From: Mercenaria mercenaria
Taxonomy: Eukaryota; Mollusca; Bivalvia; Venerida; Veneridae
Direction of reading: 5' to 3'
Length of the DNA: 64,000 bases
Assembly (NCBI RefSeq): GCF_021730395.1
Contig: NC_069378.1
Coordinates: forward strand, 45,521,001 to 45,585,000
Both the position numbers and the translations under genes were made by a program. Shown here piece after piece: positions 47,424-59,500 of this stretch (its first letter is position 1; each line of letters starts with the position of its first letter). The notes under the pieces are model-generated. The model ran no database searches, was not told the DNA's origin, and was given only the letters and a program-made list of their open reading frames with translations.

Positions 47424-48045
47424 TCGAAATCCAGCCAGCAGTTTGACCTGTGAAAGCCGGACAAGATTTTTCTATGTTAAGCTCTGGCGGCAAGTTTGTG
47501 CAGCGAAGCGGAATGTGCCGGCGATATGCACAACTACGGTTGGTACCGCTCACACCTGTGATGTTTTGTCGAAATCCAACAGTTTGACCTGTGAAAGCCG
47601 GACAAGATTTGTCTATTTTTAGCTCTGGCGGCCATTTTGTGCAGTGAAGCGTAACGTGCCGACGACATGCATAACTAGGCTTGATACTGATTACTCTTGT
47701 GAAGCTTTTGTCGAAATCCAGCCAGCAGTTTAACCTGTGAAAGCCGGGCAAAATGTTTTTATTTTTAGCACGGCGGCCATTTTGTGCATTGAAGCGGAAC
47801 GTGCCGACGATATGCACAACCAGGCTTGGTACCGATCACTTCTGTGAAGTTAAGTTGCAATCCAGCCAGCAGTTTGATCTGTAAAAGCCAGACGAGATTT
47901 TTATACTTTTAGCTCGGCGGCCATTTTATGTAGCGAAGCGGAACGTGCCGGCGATATGCACAACTATGCTTGAAACTGATCACTCCTGTGAAGTTTCGTC
48001 GAAATCCGGCCAGCAGTTTGACCTGTGAAAGCCGGGCAAGCTAAA
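47424..48045 (+). repeat. ~144-bp tandem repeat, about 4.3 units
   Basis: Units start near 47424, 47570, 47712, 47857 and 48000 (TCGAAATCCAGCCAGCAGTT), each with GACCTGTGAAAGCCGG(A/G)CAA, TTTTTAGCTC(T)GGCGGCCATT, TTGTGCAG(C/T)GAAGCG and a GTGCCG(G/A)CGA(T/C)ATGCA phrase. Ends at a GGACGGACGGACGGCGAAGG string. The long minus ORF 47395-47817 is a translation of the repeat. Confidence 0.85.
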
Positions 48046-48159
48046 TGCGGACGGACGGACGGCGAAGGCAACTAGAGCTATCACTAAGGGTGATGAATGT
48101 ACCACCGCATGCACTGAAAACAGTACATTGCAATTTGACGCACACATGATTGCATAATT

Positions 48160-48790
48160 ATGTGGACTGTATGTATATAGACTGTATGTATACAGTATTG
48201 TAACAAAAAACAAAGTCCCATAACTATGCAGAATATTTAACTTAAAGAACGTAACATGCACCATGCACAACTAGTGTTGGTACTGATCACTTGTGTGAAT
48301 TTTCATTAAATTGTGTGCAAGGGTTCGAAAGATTAGGCGCGCACAAAATTGCCTATGCAGACTGTATATACATAGTATGTTAACAAGAAACAAAGTCCCA
48401 TAACTCTGCAATTTTTGTTGTTGAAAGAACCTAACATGCCCCATGCACAACTACTGTTGTTACTGATCACTTGTGTGAAGTTTCATTAAATTGTGTCAAG
48501 GGGATGAGGAGAGATAGTGCACACAAGATTGTGTCTATGTATATAGTATAGTAACAAAAAACAAAGTCCCGTAACTCTGCAATTTTTTTTCTAAAAGAAC
48601 CTTACATGCCCCATGCAAAACTACTGTTGTTACTGATCACTTGTGTGAAGTTTCATTAAATTGTGTAAAGTGGATAAGGAGAGATGGTGCGCACAAGATT
48701 GTGTCTACGGACAGACAGACGGACGGGCAGAAAGGCAGACAACCTGAAACCAGTATACCCCACTTACAACTTTGTTGTCGGGGGTACAAA
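48160..48790 (+). repeat. ~175-bp tandem repeat, about 3 units, ending in a (GACG/GACA) tail
   Basis: ACAAAGTCCCATAACT(A/C)TGCA occurs near 48209, 48389 and 48560, each followed by AACATGC(A/C)CCATGCA, TACTGATCACTTGTGTGAA and TTTCATTAAATTGTGT. The block ends with ACGGACAGACAGACGGACGG and a TATACCCC...GGGGGTACAA inverted pair, an end type I associate with bivalve non-autonomous elements. With the 144-bp array it interrupts the ~290-bp repeat found in the first segment. Confidence 0.8.
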
Positions 48791-49232
48791 AACAACATAC
48801 CTCCCACATTTTATGGTGGAGACATAATGATATTTCACAAACACTTAAGCCACAGTGGTCCCATTAAAACAGTCGAATGTAGTTCAACCGATTAAGAATG
48901 TGTTCTTTTGCGGACTGAAACAATTGAACAAGCACCGGAAATTGTATCAGATGCATTGTATATTAGCTTTTGCTATGTCACTAGCTTAATAAGCGATCAT
49001 ATTTTCGTTGAGTTAATGAAACAAACACTTAAGCCGCAGTGGCCCACTATAACTAAGGATTGTTAGACATTTGTACCCTAAAATAATTATTCATTTGATA
49101 ACACGTACCTGTAAAAGTCATTTTGCCATTAAAATATCTTTTGTACAGTTTTAGACCGTGAAATTTCTGATTGCAATTATTTGGAAGGTATTACGACGGA
49201 GTGAAGTTGCTTGTGATTTTATATCGAACATA

Positions 49233-49755
49233 CAGTCGACATCGTACTTGCGACCACCTCTATTAAGCGATTTTTGTATTAAACGACCAGTCAAAATCCC
49301 TCCCGAACGTTTTCAGTATATAAATTCATTCCATTAAACGATTTTTTTATTAAACGACTAGCGACCACATTAATGTAGTTCCGACAGGTAAAATATTCGA
49401 AAAAAGTATCTATTAAGCGACCGGGTACCAAATTTCTACCGGGCATTTCTTCATCTGTGTAATTAGCGAGTACGTTTTGCACGTGACTGAATGCAATTAA
49501 CCTTTGTATCAGTCTACAATGGTCTAACTGACAAAAAATCTAGCCATAAATTACACGGTTTGTGGACTTGGAAAAGTGTTCACGATGTTTAAACAGATTT
49601 TGAAACCATACATGTATGTTCATAATAAATACAGTTACATTAACAGTTAAAAATAACTTTCCTTTTCATCTGACTGAAATTCATTAAGAGGCCATTCCAT
49701 TAAGAGACCACTTCTTAGCAGTCCCTTGGGTGGTCTATTAATACAATGTCGACTG
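49233..49755. mobile_element. pogo/Tc1-mariner-like non-autonomous element, TA target duplication (523 bp)
   Basis: Bounded by TA-CAGTCGACAT on the left and ATGTCGACTG-TA on the right, giving TIRs starting CAGTCGACAT(C/T)GTA and a TA target duplication. The interior has repeated phrases TATTAAGCGA, TTAAACGACCAG and CATTAAGAGACCACTT typical of pogo/Tigger-type ends (family knowledge). The unoccupied site is visible in the first segment near 2550 (TTGTGATTTTATCTAAAATA then TTGTTCAAGATGAGAGTACT). No transposase ORF, so an internally deleted or short derivative. Confidence 0.8.
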
Positions 49756-52700
49756 TATTTTTAAAAATGAGAGTACTCGAAATGTCTCATTGTACAAGAT
49801 GCATTGAAGTTCTTAATGCATCTTTTTATGTTATACCATTAATTGACTGAGGAACATTTTCAGTGTATAAAAGCCGAATGCTAACTTCGATTAATCTAAT
49901 ATTTGCTCCAAACTGTTGTAATAAGTCTGTGACACTGCTTTTACCTTTATTTACATTACTGGAACATTTAACAGAAAGACAATAGTCATTCTTGTTGTAT
50001 GACCTGTATCTAATCGTCAGAGTATCTGACATTCGTATCGGCATATAACTGAATACTTTCATTCGTATCGGTATATAACTGATATGTAGAAAGAAACAGA
50101 ACACATAAGTGATCATCAAATTACTATTTTACACAAAAAAAAATGTATTAGCATTTTTCCATTACTGACCTGACTTTACGAACGTAGACCCCTAATGACA
50201 ATCGGTAATATCAGTTCAAATACCTATTTGTCGTACGTTATATCGGCATTTTCTGCTCGATGAGCTACGATTTCGACCGAGAAATACTGACAGACACACG
50301 AGAGCACGTAATACGGATTTTGTCGATGCTCCTGTTAGTTACACGTCCTATACCTTTAATAATTTGGGCTGTTGTATCGAACGATAGTAGGCTAATTTCG
50401 TAAAAGTTGCCTGTAATTTAATACGTTAGATTAATATATAGAGCAAAATCAATCTGTCGTCATATGAGAGGAAATAACAAAGTTAACAATAAGATTTGCT
50501 CATATACGTGTCAAGTAGGCGCTTTATTAACTAATCTGTGTGACAGATATAAAGAGACATACATTTTAAACTTGTTTTCACCGTGCAAATTTTTTTTCCA
50601 TGGTATTTTTGAAAAGGCCGTATACATAATGCTTTTTATTTATCCGCCATTTCTTTTAATGAAAATAGTAGTACCAATAAGAGAAATGCAATTCATCTTC
50701 AAAATTGGCTTGTGATGAAAAATGTTGAAAACACAATTTGGAATAAGTTGCATGATCACCCAATATAAAAAAAATTCTATAGAAAATTAGAACAAACAAA
50801 TTTTAACACGAACAAAAACATATAGCTGTACAAATGCCACAAATACTAGTACTAGTATGTACCCGATAATCACTGACAATGGCGGGGCAGTTCGTTCCCG
50901 ATTGAATCCATGTAAAAAAATATGTTTTTCTACCTTAAACGTATTCTACAGATTTTTCTACAAATTGTGGCTTTGGTGCAATTTTATATTGCCAAAGAAA
51001 AATCATTTTAAATGTTATTGATATAAACAAAAATTTGTAACAGAATAAAGTTTAAAAACTAGTGTCAATTTAATCAACCTAACAGACCATGAATTATATT
51101 AAACGTGTAACATAACAATATTATGGCATAAATTAAATTAAGAATTTCTCATTTAGATGAAAAATATACATAAAATAGGGATCCGCCCGGTAGTTAATAA
51201 TCATATATTTGAATCTGCATTTATTCACGTTATATCATTTGCATATTAAGATGATAACACACTCTTGAACGACAATAAAAACGAGAAAGGTGTTTTAATG
51301 CATAGTATCAAAGAAGTCGCATGTTCTAAAATAAATTATAGGTAAATCGATGATACTCCTTGGTGTAACTTTAGTTATTTGTTCAAATAATTTCTTCCAT
51401 TCATGAAGTATTTCAGCTCCTTCACAAAATATGATGTAAATAAGATGTGGTAACTGACAAGTCAGTAAATCAGAATTCGTGTTAACAGAAATCAGACGAT
51501 GAAATTCGAAACATTAACAATAAGTGGACAAATTTTATTCAGAATACGTCTAGGATTGTCGGGCAAAACCTTGCGCAAAAGGTAACACATTTTCCAAAAT
51601 GCATGAAACTGCTCGAGTACAAGAAAGTTTTCAAGTCGTTGCTTTCGCTAATGACGATAAAAAGCTGGAAGCCTCCGTGGTCGCGTAGATCGCTAACTAA
51701 GAACATCTTGACCCTTGGTATTGTTGGTCTCTGTGGTCGAGTGGATTATTTCACTGACTCCGAATCACTTGCCCCTTTCCGCAATTTTGTAACCTCACTA
51801 TAAATCGCTTTGCTCACCGGTGCTACGGGATGAATTGGTGAAACCCTCATATCCAGTTTTCCATAAAACAGAGTGTACTATTATCCTCGGATAATGAAGT
51901 TACACTGAGGCCGAAGTTGGTCCATATCAAAAAGCTTTGCAGTAGATTAACACTGTGGCTGTCTGCAAATACGGCGTAGCAGTCTTTCGTGAAACAAACC
52001 CTCCGCTGGATTAGCAATGGAACAAAAACTCGCAGAGTCGGGACCGTTGACTCACGCTGTGAATCAAATTTGAATTGGCATGATCAAATAATGGCTTTAG
52101 TGCGTCTTCTGTAGCCGCCTTCTTTTACAAAAGATACCAGTCTGTATGGATGGAGCCAATTTTTGCCTTGCCGGGTCTCGAAAAAAACTCTGACTTGGAC
52201 ATTTTTCAGCTCAGTAGGCTTGGCAGGTCAATTATGTCATTTCCTGGATAACGGAAAAGCACCAATTCTTTAATGCGATGGACAGTTTTCTGGAGCGGTA
52301 AAAAACGGAACTGGTATGATACTGAAAGCAACTAATGCAAGGAACCAAGACAAGGACCAATGTTTTCTCTCGAACAATGGCTGTCTCTCGTTGTAGACTA
52401 ACTATGACCCAACGTTGGGCGTCGAATGTCAAAGGATGAGAAAAATATGCAGTCAGACAGCGACTCGACCCGGAGTTTCGGAATACTGTTACACTTTATA
52501 GTGACGCCTTATATTGAGACAGTTAGTTCATGCTTTGTTCTGCTTTGTTCTGACAGCTGTTAGGAAAATGTTAATATACGTTTAGTATGTATCATTTTGT
52601 CATTACACAATGTACTGATTCCGTGGACAAAAGCTAACGCAACAAAAAGAACCTTTTAACATGGACTTGGAATATTGCTAACGCGAAGCTGTTTTACTGG

Positions 52701-52929
52701 TTCTCAGTAAACTTGCACCTGTATGCCATATTTAAACTTATCTGTCACTAAAAGACATCAAGTTATATGTATTGCTTTGAGATATTTTAAAATAAAATAT
52801 ACGCGACTTCAATGTTGTCTGAGGAAATGTCCTATTATCGGACTGTAGGCATGTAGTAGCTCCTTCTACAAACGGAACACATGGTCTAAAATGCTTTTAC
52901 GTCCTTATTAAATAAATATAAAGACATCA
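49756..52929. other. Second copy of segmental-duplication flank, upstream of the P450 3' end
   Basis: Aligns by eye with 2560-5000 (for example CAGTGTATAAAAGCCGAATG then CTAACTTC at 49860 versus 2709) and then jumps to match 11600-13600. The 6.6 kb between those parts in the first segment, including the PTSDQ-repeat gene, has no counterpart here. No gene recognised. Confidence 0.5.
51668..51795 (+). repeat. Two SINE head fragments
   Basis: AAGCCTCCGTGGTCGCGTAG at 51669 and GGTCTCTGTGGTCGAGTGGA then ...CCGAATCACTTGCCCC at 51727 both match the tRNA-like head of the SINE family at 62833-63099 (inverted there: GGGGCAAGTGATTTGAAGTT ... TTGGCCACGGAGGCC). The body is absent. Confidence 0.6.
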
Positions 52930-53063
52930 AACAAATAAAGAAAAACAACAAACTTTATTAAATACTTTGACAAATACATATATAGCTATATAACAATTTA
53001 GAAATAGGTTCACGATATATTAATACATCATATATAAAAAATGCTTTATATGTATAAGCGAAC

Positions 53064-53069
53064 TTTATT
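53064..53069 (-). terminator. Candidate poly(A) signal for P450 copy 2
   Basis: AATAAA on the minus strand about 500 nt after the stop codon of copy 2. The aligned position in copy 1 (about 13763-13770) reads ATATAAA instead. Weak evidence, since AT-rich DNA offers many such hexamers. Confidence 0.25.
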
Positions 53070-53569
53070 TCTTCCTAATCATTAAGAAAATTCTGAAATT
53101 GCTTAACACATAAATATCTGTCACATTCCACGATGGGATCAGATTCTGCTTATTATGAGCAAATCCAGTGTATATGTAAAGTTAATTAATATGAAATTAT
53201 GTCATGTATAAATTAATACACAAAAGACATAGTATTGTATCCTTTTAGCTCGGGCATACTATTCAAATAACAATATACTGACATTTACACATTTATACTG
53301 AACAACCCTTAAGTTCAATTCTGAAGCTTTTATGCTGATAATAAAGCTAAAAATAACACTGATCATATGCAATTAAAATACATGTAATGATTAAGAAGTT
53401 ATTTCCTTTGGTTCTTTTGTTCTGTCTTGTTTTGTTTTATACCGTCACGTAGTGTTTTTGTCATTTTGAAAGCGTAAGTGAAACACACAACAAAATATTT
53501 TTAGAATAAATAAATCTATAAATCAGTAATGATTTCAATAATATCAGGCATTTTGAGATTCTTGTCATA

Positions 53570-56500
53570 TTAGTTTCTTCTTTCTACTCTAAGCATAAAG
53601 TCTTCTACTTGTAGTACTGCTCCACCTGTGTAATTATTTGGATTGCCTGAAACTAGTTCCGTGTCTTTTGGAGACAGAATATCAAAATGCTGCACTAATG
53701 TTACAATGTATGTGAACAATCGCGACATGGCAAAATCACTTCCAACACAGTATCTCTTCCCAACTCCAAGTGGTATAAGTCTGGAAAGAATATTTTCAAA
53801 ATAACTACAGGATGACATTAATTGATTTCTAAAAACGTACTAAAGCACAAATGAAATAAATTTCATCAACAGATGCAAATGTTTTCAAACGTCAATTTTC
53901 TGAAGGATAACCGCTTTGCGGATGCAAAGTTGTATTAACTACCCTGCTACATACCACCATGTTTTAAGATATAAATGAATTAGTGTGTCCTTTTCTGGAT
54001 TATATTTGTTTATAGAGTGCCGTTTCCACCCAAACTAATAATATTAGCTAAAACAATTTAGGTTTGACTTTAGATTACCTTTTTCGCAGAGGATCCTCCT
54101 CTGGCAATAAATTACCCGTACTATCGAGGAATCTTTCTGGATTAAAAGTCCATGCATTTGTCCACGCCGCCTCGTCATGATGACCGGACCATATATTTCC
54201 CCAGACCATTGTGTCACGTGGTATAGTATATCCTTCAAACTCTACATCTTTTGTTGAACTAGAAAAGAAGTATTTAGATCTTTGGTTTTATTATGTCATA
54301 AAATGATATTTGATTATTCAAAATTTAGTATGACTTTTTAGACATCCTAAAAAAATACAAACTATTCCCAACTTTGAATATTGAAAATGTAATGATATAT
54401 TCGAAATTGCATAACAGTATGTTCAATTAAACTATATACGATAATGTTTTGGAATAAAACATTCGCGAGATACAAAGTAAAATGTACAAATGTATGTACT
54501 ATTTTTGCTAATATTTATCTTCTGACAGCAACAACCGGAGCATGTGTGATACATGAAATTTCCAGCATTAAGAGACGTAAAAATCTACACAAATTTGTGA
54601 AACTTATCCCCATCTCACGCCGTGTAAACTTATATATTAGATGCCAAAAAAATTAAAATCAGGGTAATCGCTAAATATCTACACCTTCCTACAAAACATA
54701 CATAACCAAATACGGTATATATTGCTCTTGCCCTGATACAAAAAAAAAACAAACAACAACAATACAAAGTTTATTCCTTTGATGTGATTGTGCGCGCTTT
54801 CATAAAAAATAGACATATTATCAACTGTAAAAAACGCTTATGGCGATGCGGTCGAAAAGAATGGTAAACATTAAAGACATTCACCACACAGAGTAAGACA
54901 CCTTGGAACAATTGTTACTTAGGAATTAAGCGTTGTTGCCATTCTACCAGTTATATCTGCAATCCAGCTTGATAGATATTTATTTTAATTACATTAATGG
55001 AATAAGTATCTCACCAGTAATGGCTAACAATCGGTACCAGCGTAGAGTATCTCTGGGTCTCAAGAATGACTGCATAACAGTATGGCATTATTTTCACATC
55101 AGCCCAAGTACAGAACTTTCCATTGCTTAAAACTGCATTGATCTCTTCTACCATCTTATCCAAACAGCGTCGGTTGTTTAACAAGTTTAATATTGTCGCC
55201 AAAATCGTGTTCGATGTGGAGACGAAGCCTACATTGTAAAAAGCGTGAATACATGTCGGGTAATGGGAAGAATATGGAATTATATTTCTTTGTTTTTCCG
55301 ATATTGAATTACATACCGTATTGTCATACTTCAAACATGTGTTAGGTCTTAATTGTCTAAGATTTTAGTCGGCATAACACTATAAATAGATAAAGGTATA
55401 TGAGTTATCAAAATGCAATTATGCGCTCGGCTCTGTAAAGGCCTGGTGGGATCCATACCTAACAAAAGGCCACAAAGAAACCACTATAATAACTCTATTA
55501 TATCGAATTCAACATTCAAACGAAGAATCAATCAAATAGAAACATAACTAAAAAGGAACAGCGATTACAATATTTTATAGAAAACTATCACAAACTTATT
55601 TTAAAACAACGAAACTATCTTGCCAAATTTCGAGTGCAGCTTCCAACCAATATTCAGCTTAAAGTAACAGCAGTCTTCCTTATTCTGCTACTATGATAGC
55701 ATACCAATAATTCTATGTATTCGTTTCACCGAACCGCTGATACGCCGTTTAAGTAAAAGGCAATGAAAACTTATCGTCGGTTTTAGAATAAACGACGCCC
55801 TGACGTACCAAATATCTATCCAAATTTGTATGGCGAATTTATGACTTGCCACTCTCGCAAGAGAGGCGCACAGCGGTCAATGCCCGGAAGCCAATCAAAT
55901 ACCTACTCGGCAACAAACGGCGGAAAGGTCTACGCTACAACAGTTAATCATTATAAGCAAGTTTTGACATTTGAAATTTCTTAACATATTCTTTAAAAAA
56001 AAAAAGAATCTGCATATAGTATAGTGCTATTGTAAAGCGAAGTTCAACATACTGTCTTTACCATGACCTCATCTATAAATTCTTCAATTTCAATTTGAGC
56101 CTGTATGACATGTTTGTTAACATTGCTGGCCTAGAATCACTTGCCGTTGAACAAATATCGGGATGTAGTATCCTCACATTTGCGGAAACGATACTGCTTT
56201 CTATGACGATGTTATATTGTTTCCGATTAATGTCAAAAAAAAGGATCACCTTGTGTCGTCCCCAACAATAAAATGTAGAATATAACGATATCATTGATCA
56301 ACGAAAAAAACATCAACAAAGAAACAAACAATAAAATATCCTTAAAGGTTTTCGCTTGTATGAAGGAAATTATAAAACAAAAATTACCCCCTCCGATTGT
56401 GTCTAAGATAAGTGCCCTAATCATATCATCTGTCAGCCAACACGATCCATCTTTCTGTGTCTCCAGCTCTTGTATATTTAAGCAAGTGTCAACAAGTCCT

Positions 56501-59500
56501 CTGTTAATTCCGGCTTTGTAAGTTTCCTGAAAAAACGATAAAAATGTAAAATGTTCTTGGAAATTATTCGCATTGAGTACCAGTTTTCTGCTTTCTCACT
56601 ATGGATAATTAAGGAAGTAATGAATGAATAATTATCTCAATTCTCTTACATAATAAGTTTCTTGGAAATACATCCGTTCATTAAATCAGAAATTTACTTT
56701 TTAGGGAGACATTAATTTACCACATTGAGGGTGAGTTTTAATTTATTTCCTCGTTAAATGTTAATAGATATTCTTTCTCTCAATTAATAAATTGTTTGAT
56801 AACTGATATTGTATCACCACATGTCGCAATCATTATGAAATCTGACTTATTGTATTACATAATGCAGTTAATGTTGTTAAAATATTAATATAATTGAGTT
56901 CAATATACTTAATACCTTATATCATTCTGTACGTACTAGAAAGAAATCATCTGGATGCCTATTCTTATTTTGTTCATTTACACTTAAAATTACAAATACA
57001 AACTAATCCATCTTTCTGACACAAAGTAAAAAAAATCTTTCAAAATGAATTTGTTTTGTCTGAAATTGATTCTTTTATGCACACTTAAAGGTTAGGAAAG
57101 CACTTTAAAAATCTAGTTTGTGACAGAACAGACATGACGCAGGAATTCAGGAAAGAAACAAACAGGGACAGTGAATTTCAAAGAAGATAGGGCTTGTATT
57201 TGACATGTAAATACGAACAGGCAACAAATATTCGGACACAGTTCTATAAAAGACGCACACTAAACCCATCAATTTCAAATTTAAGATCGATAATCCTTGA
57301 ATGTTTGTAACAGCATGGTTAAGGCATATGTTAAACGGGAAATTTTAACAGAGGCTTGGTCTGAAATGTTGTATTCGGATCCCATGGTTTTTACAAGGCC
57401 TGGCATAATTCGCTCGAGCTGAAAACTTCATCCAAGACCTTGCTTCTATTATAATAACCCTATTCTATATAATGAATATGATAAATATGACTATGCAAAT
57501 GAGCATACAGAGAAAATTAATACCGCGAAACAAATAATTTGATAAATGTAGGGACACAGACTGGCAGCGCCTATGTAACAGTCAATGGGAAAACAGAGGG
57601 AAGTTTAATTGTTTTATTAAGTTTAATTAACATGTAAATTATTTGTAACACGAGGAATGTTCATGTAAATGTATGTATGTATGTATGTATGTAAAAAAGA
57701 CAACCTCAAGAACCTTATTCGCAATGTACCCAATAGCTTTGCTGCAGAGAGCAGCTAGAGAAACACCATTAAGGACAGGGACAAAATTACTGTAGTTTGA
57801 ATAATTGATTACTGTACAACCAGTGTTCTAACTTATTTTAGTTATTTTTTTTTTATAGAATTTAGGTAGAGGGCCCATAATGACAATCTGCAATATCCTT
57901 GCGATAGCTACGCTCTCTATAAAATTTCGGCGTCTTTCTGCAAGTACAGGCCTCGTGTTCACAAAACATTTTCAGTCTCAGCTGAGTTTGATAATGAAAC
58001 TTTGTTTGTCATTTATATCTAAATAGCATGTTAAAAACTAAATTTTAAGTTAATAACTATTTTCAAGTGTCTATTCAGTATTGATGGTCAGTCTCACCTG
58101 GAATTTTTTGAAATTTTAGAAAAATTAGATATTAAAATTTCAAACTCAATCTCAGCTGAGACTGAAAAATGTTTTGTGAACACGGGGCCAGAACATTGTT
58201 TTTCATAGAAACCGGAGACTGACGATATAGAAGAAAGTCCTTGCGATTAAGTGCTTCCCCATCTTATTTTGCCGCCATTCTTCGGCATATGTACTTCCGC
58301 AACAACGATAAATTTTCATACGAAAATAGCACTACGTAACTGAATGAAAATTATCGATCCTCATCAAGAAACATACTTACACGATAATCAGTCAGGAACC
58401 TTTGCAGCAGAATATCCCTCTTTTTCTTGGCTAAAGCATACAAACTACCCGGTTCACCAGGAAAATGTCTAAGAAATGGTAAATTTTTCAACAAGCTCTC
58501 TACTCTTGGACTTAATAGTTTATTAGACCAGAACACAAAGTCACTTATAATTTTCTCATCATTGTCTTTACGTTCGCCTGCAATCTGAAAATTAAAAGAA
58601 ATAAATTTGAACCTTAGCCTATAATTATTCTTGGAGAAGAGAAAGGTCCTCAAAAGCTTAAATTGCCCGTTGTCAAAAAGTCATTGAACGTGACATTTTG
58701 TCAACTTGTCAAACTAATGTATCGAAATTAATACACCAAATGAGTTCCTCTTTAAATTATATCTATAATGAACAAAATTTACATTCTGCATGGGTCTTTA
58801 CTAATACTGCATACTAAACTTCAATTAATTTGTTTTTACTATTATCTAAAATAGAATGCCAATTGTCTTTATTTAAATATATATTTCATACAGAATTTCA
58901 ATAATTTTATCTTAAGTTTACTAATATATTAATTAGTGAATTTCAAATTATTTGTCTTCATTTATATTTCATACATATATATTTCATGCTAAACTTCAAT
59001 GATTTTGACTTTACTAATGTTTCATACGGTATTTCACAGTAATATTTCATACTGAATTTTGATAATTTTGTTACATACGAGTTGTATGTGGATTTTTAAA
59101 TAATCCCCTTCTGTAAACAAATAAACTGTACCTAAGCGTGCCTAAAGTATTGCCCTGAGGACTTGTGAGGAGCAAACGGTGCATTCATCTGTCATTAAAT
59201 GATAGCCTATGTGTCTTGTGACTCAAAGCCCAAAAACAAATCAACTTCTAATATAATCACATACAAGCATTGTCATGATTCCCGCAATACTGCTTTCAAT
59301 GGACTTTCTAGGACAAAAATCTTTTCCAATTTGATTTTTGAAACCATCAACCAGTTGTTGTAGCTCTGACTGCAGTTGCTTAGTAGACATGGAGGGCTGT
59401 AAGCCTTTGTGCATGACCTCTTTTAGCCTAAACGTCCTTTCCGTGTATGGACCCAACAGAATATCAGCATGGCCATAAACCAGATATGTCCCGAAGAACC

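Noticed and set aside
47395-47817. 140-codon minus ORF with repeated 'CPAFTGQT' peptides
   Set aside because: A frame through the 144-bp non-coding tandem array.
54044-54238. Minus ORF beginning MKDILYHVTQWSGEIYGP
   Set aside because: Wrong frame of P450 exon 7; the correct frame carries NPERF.
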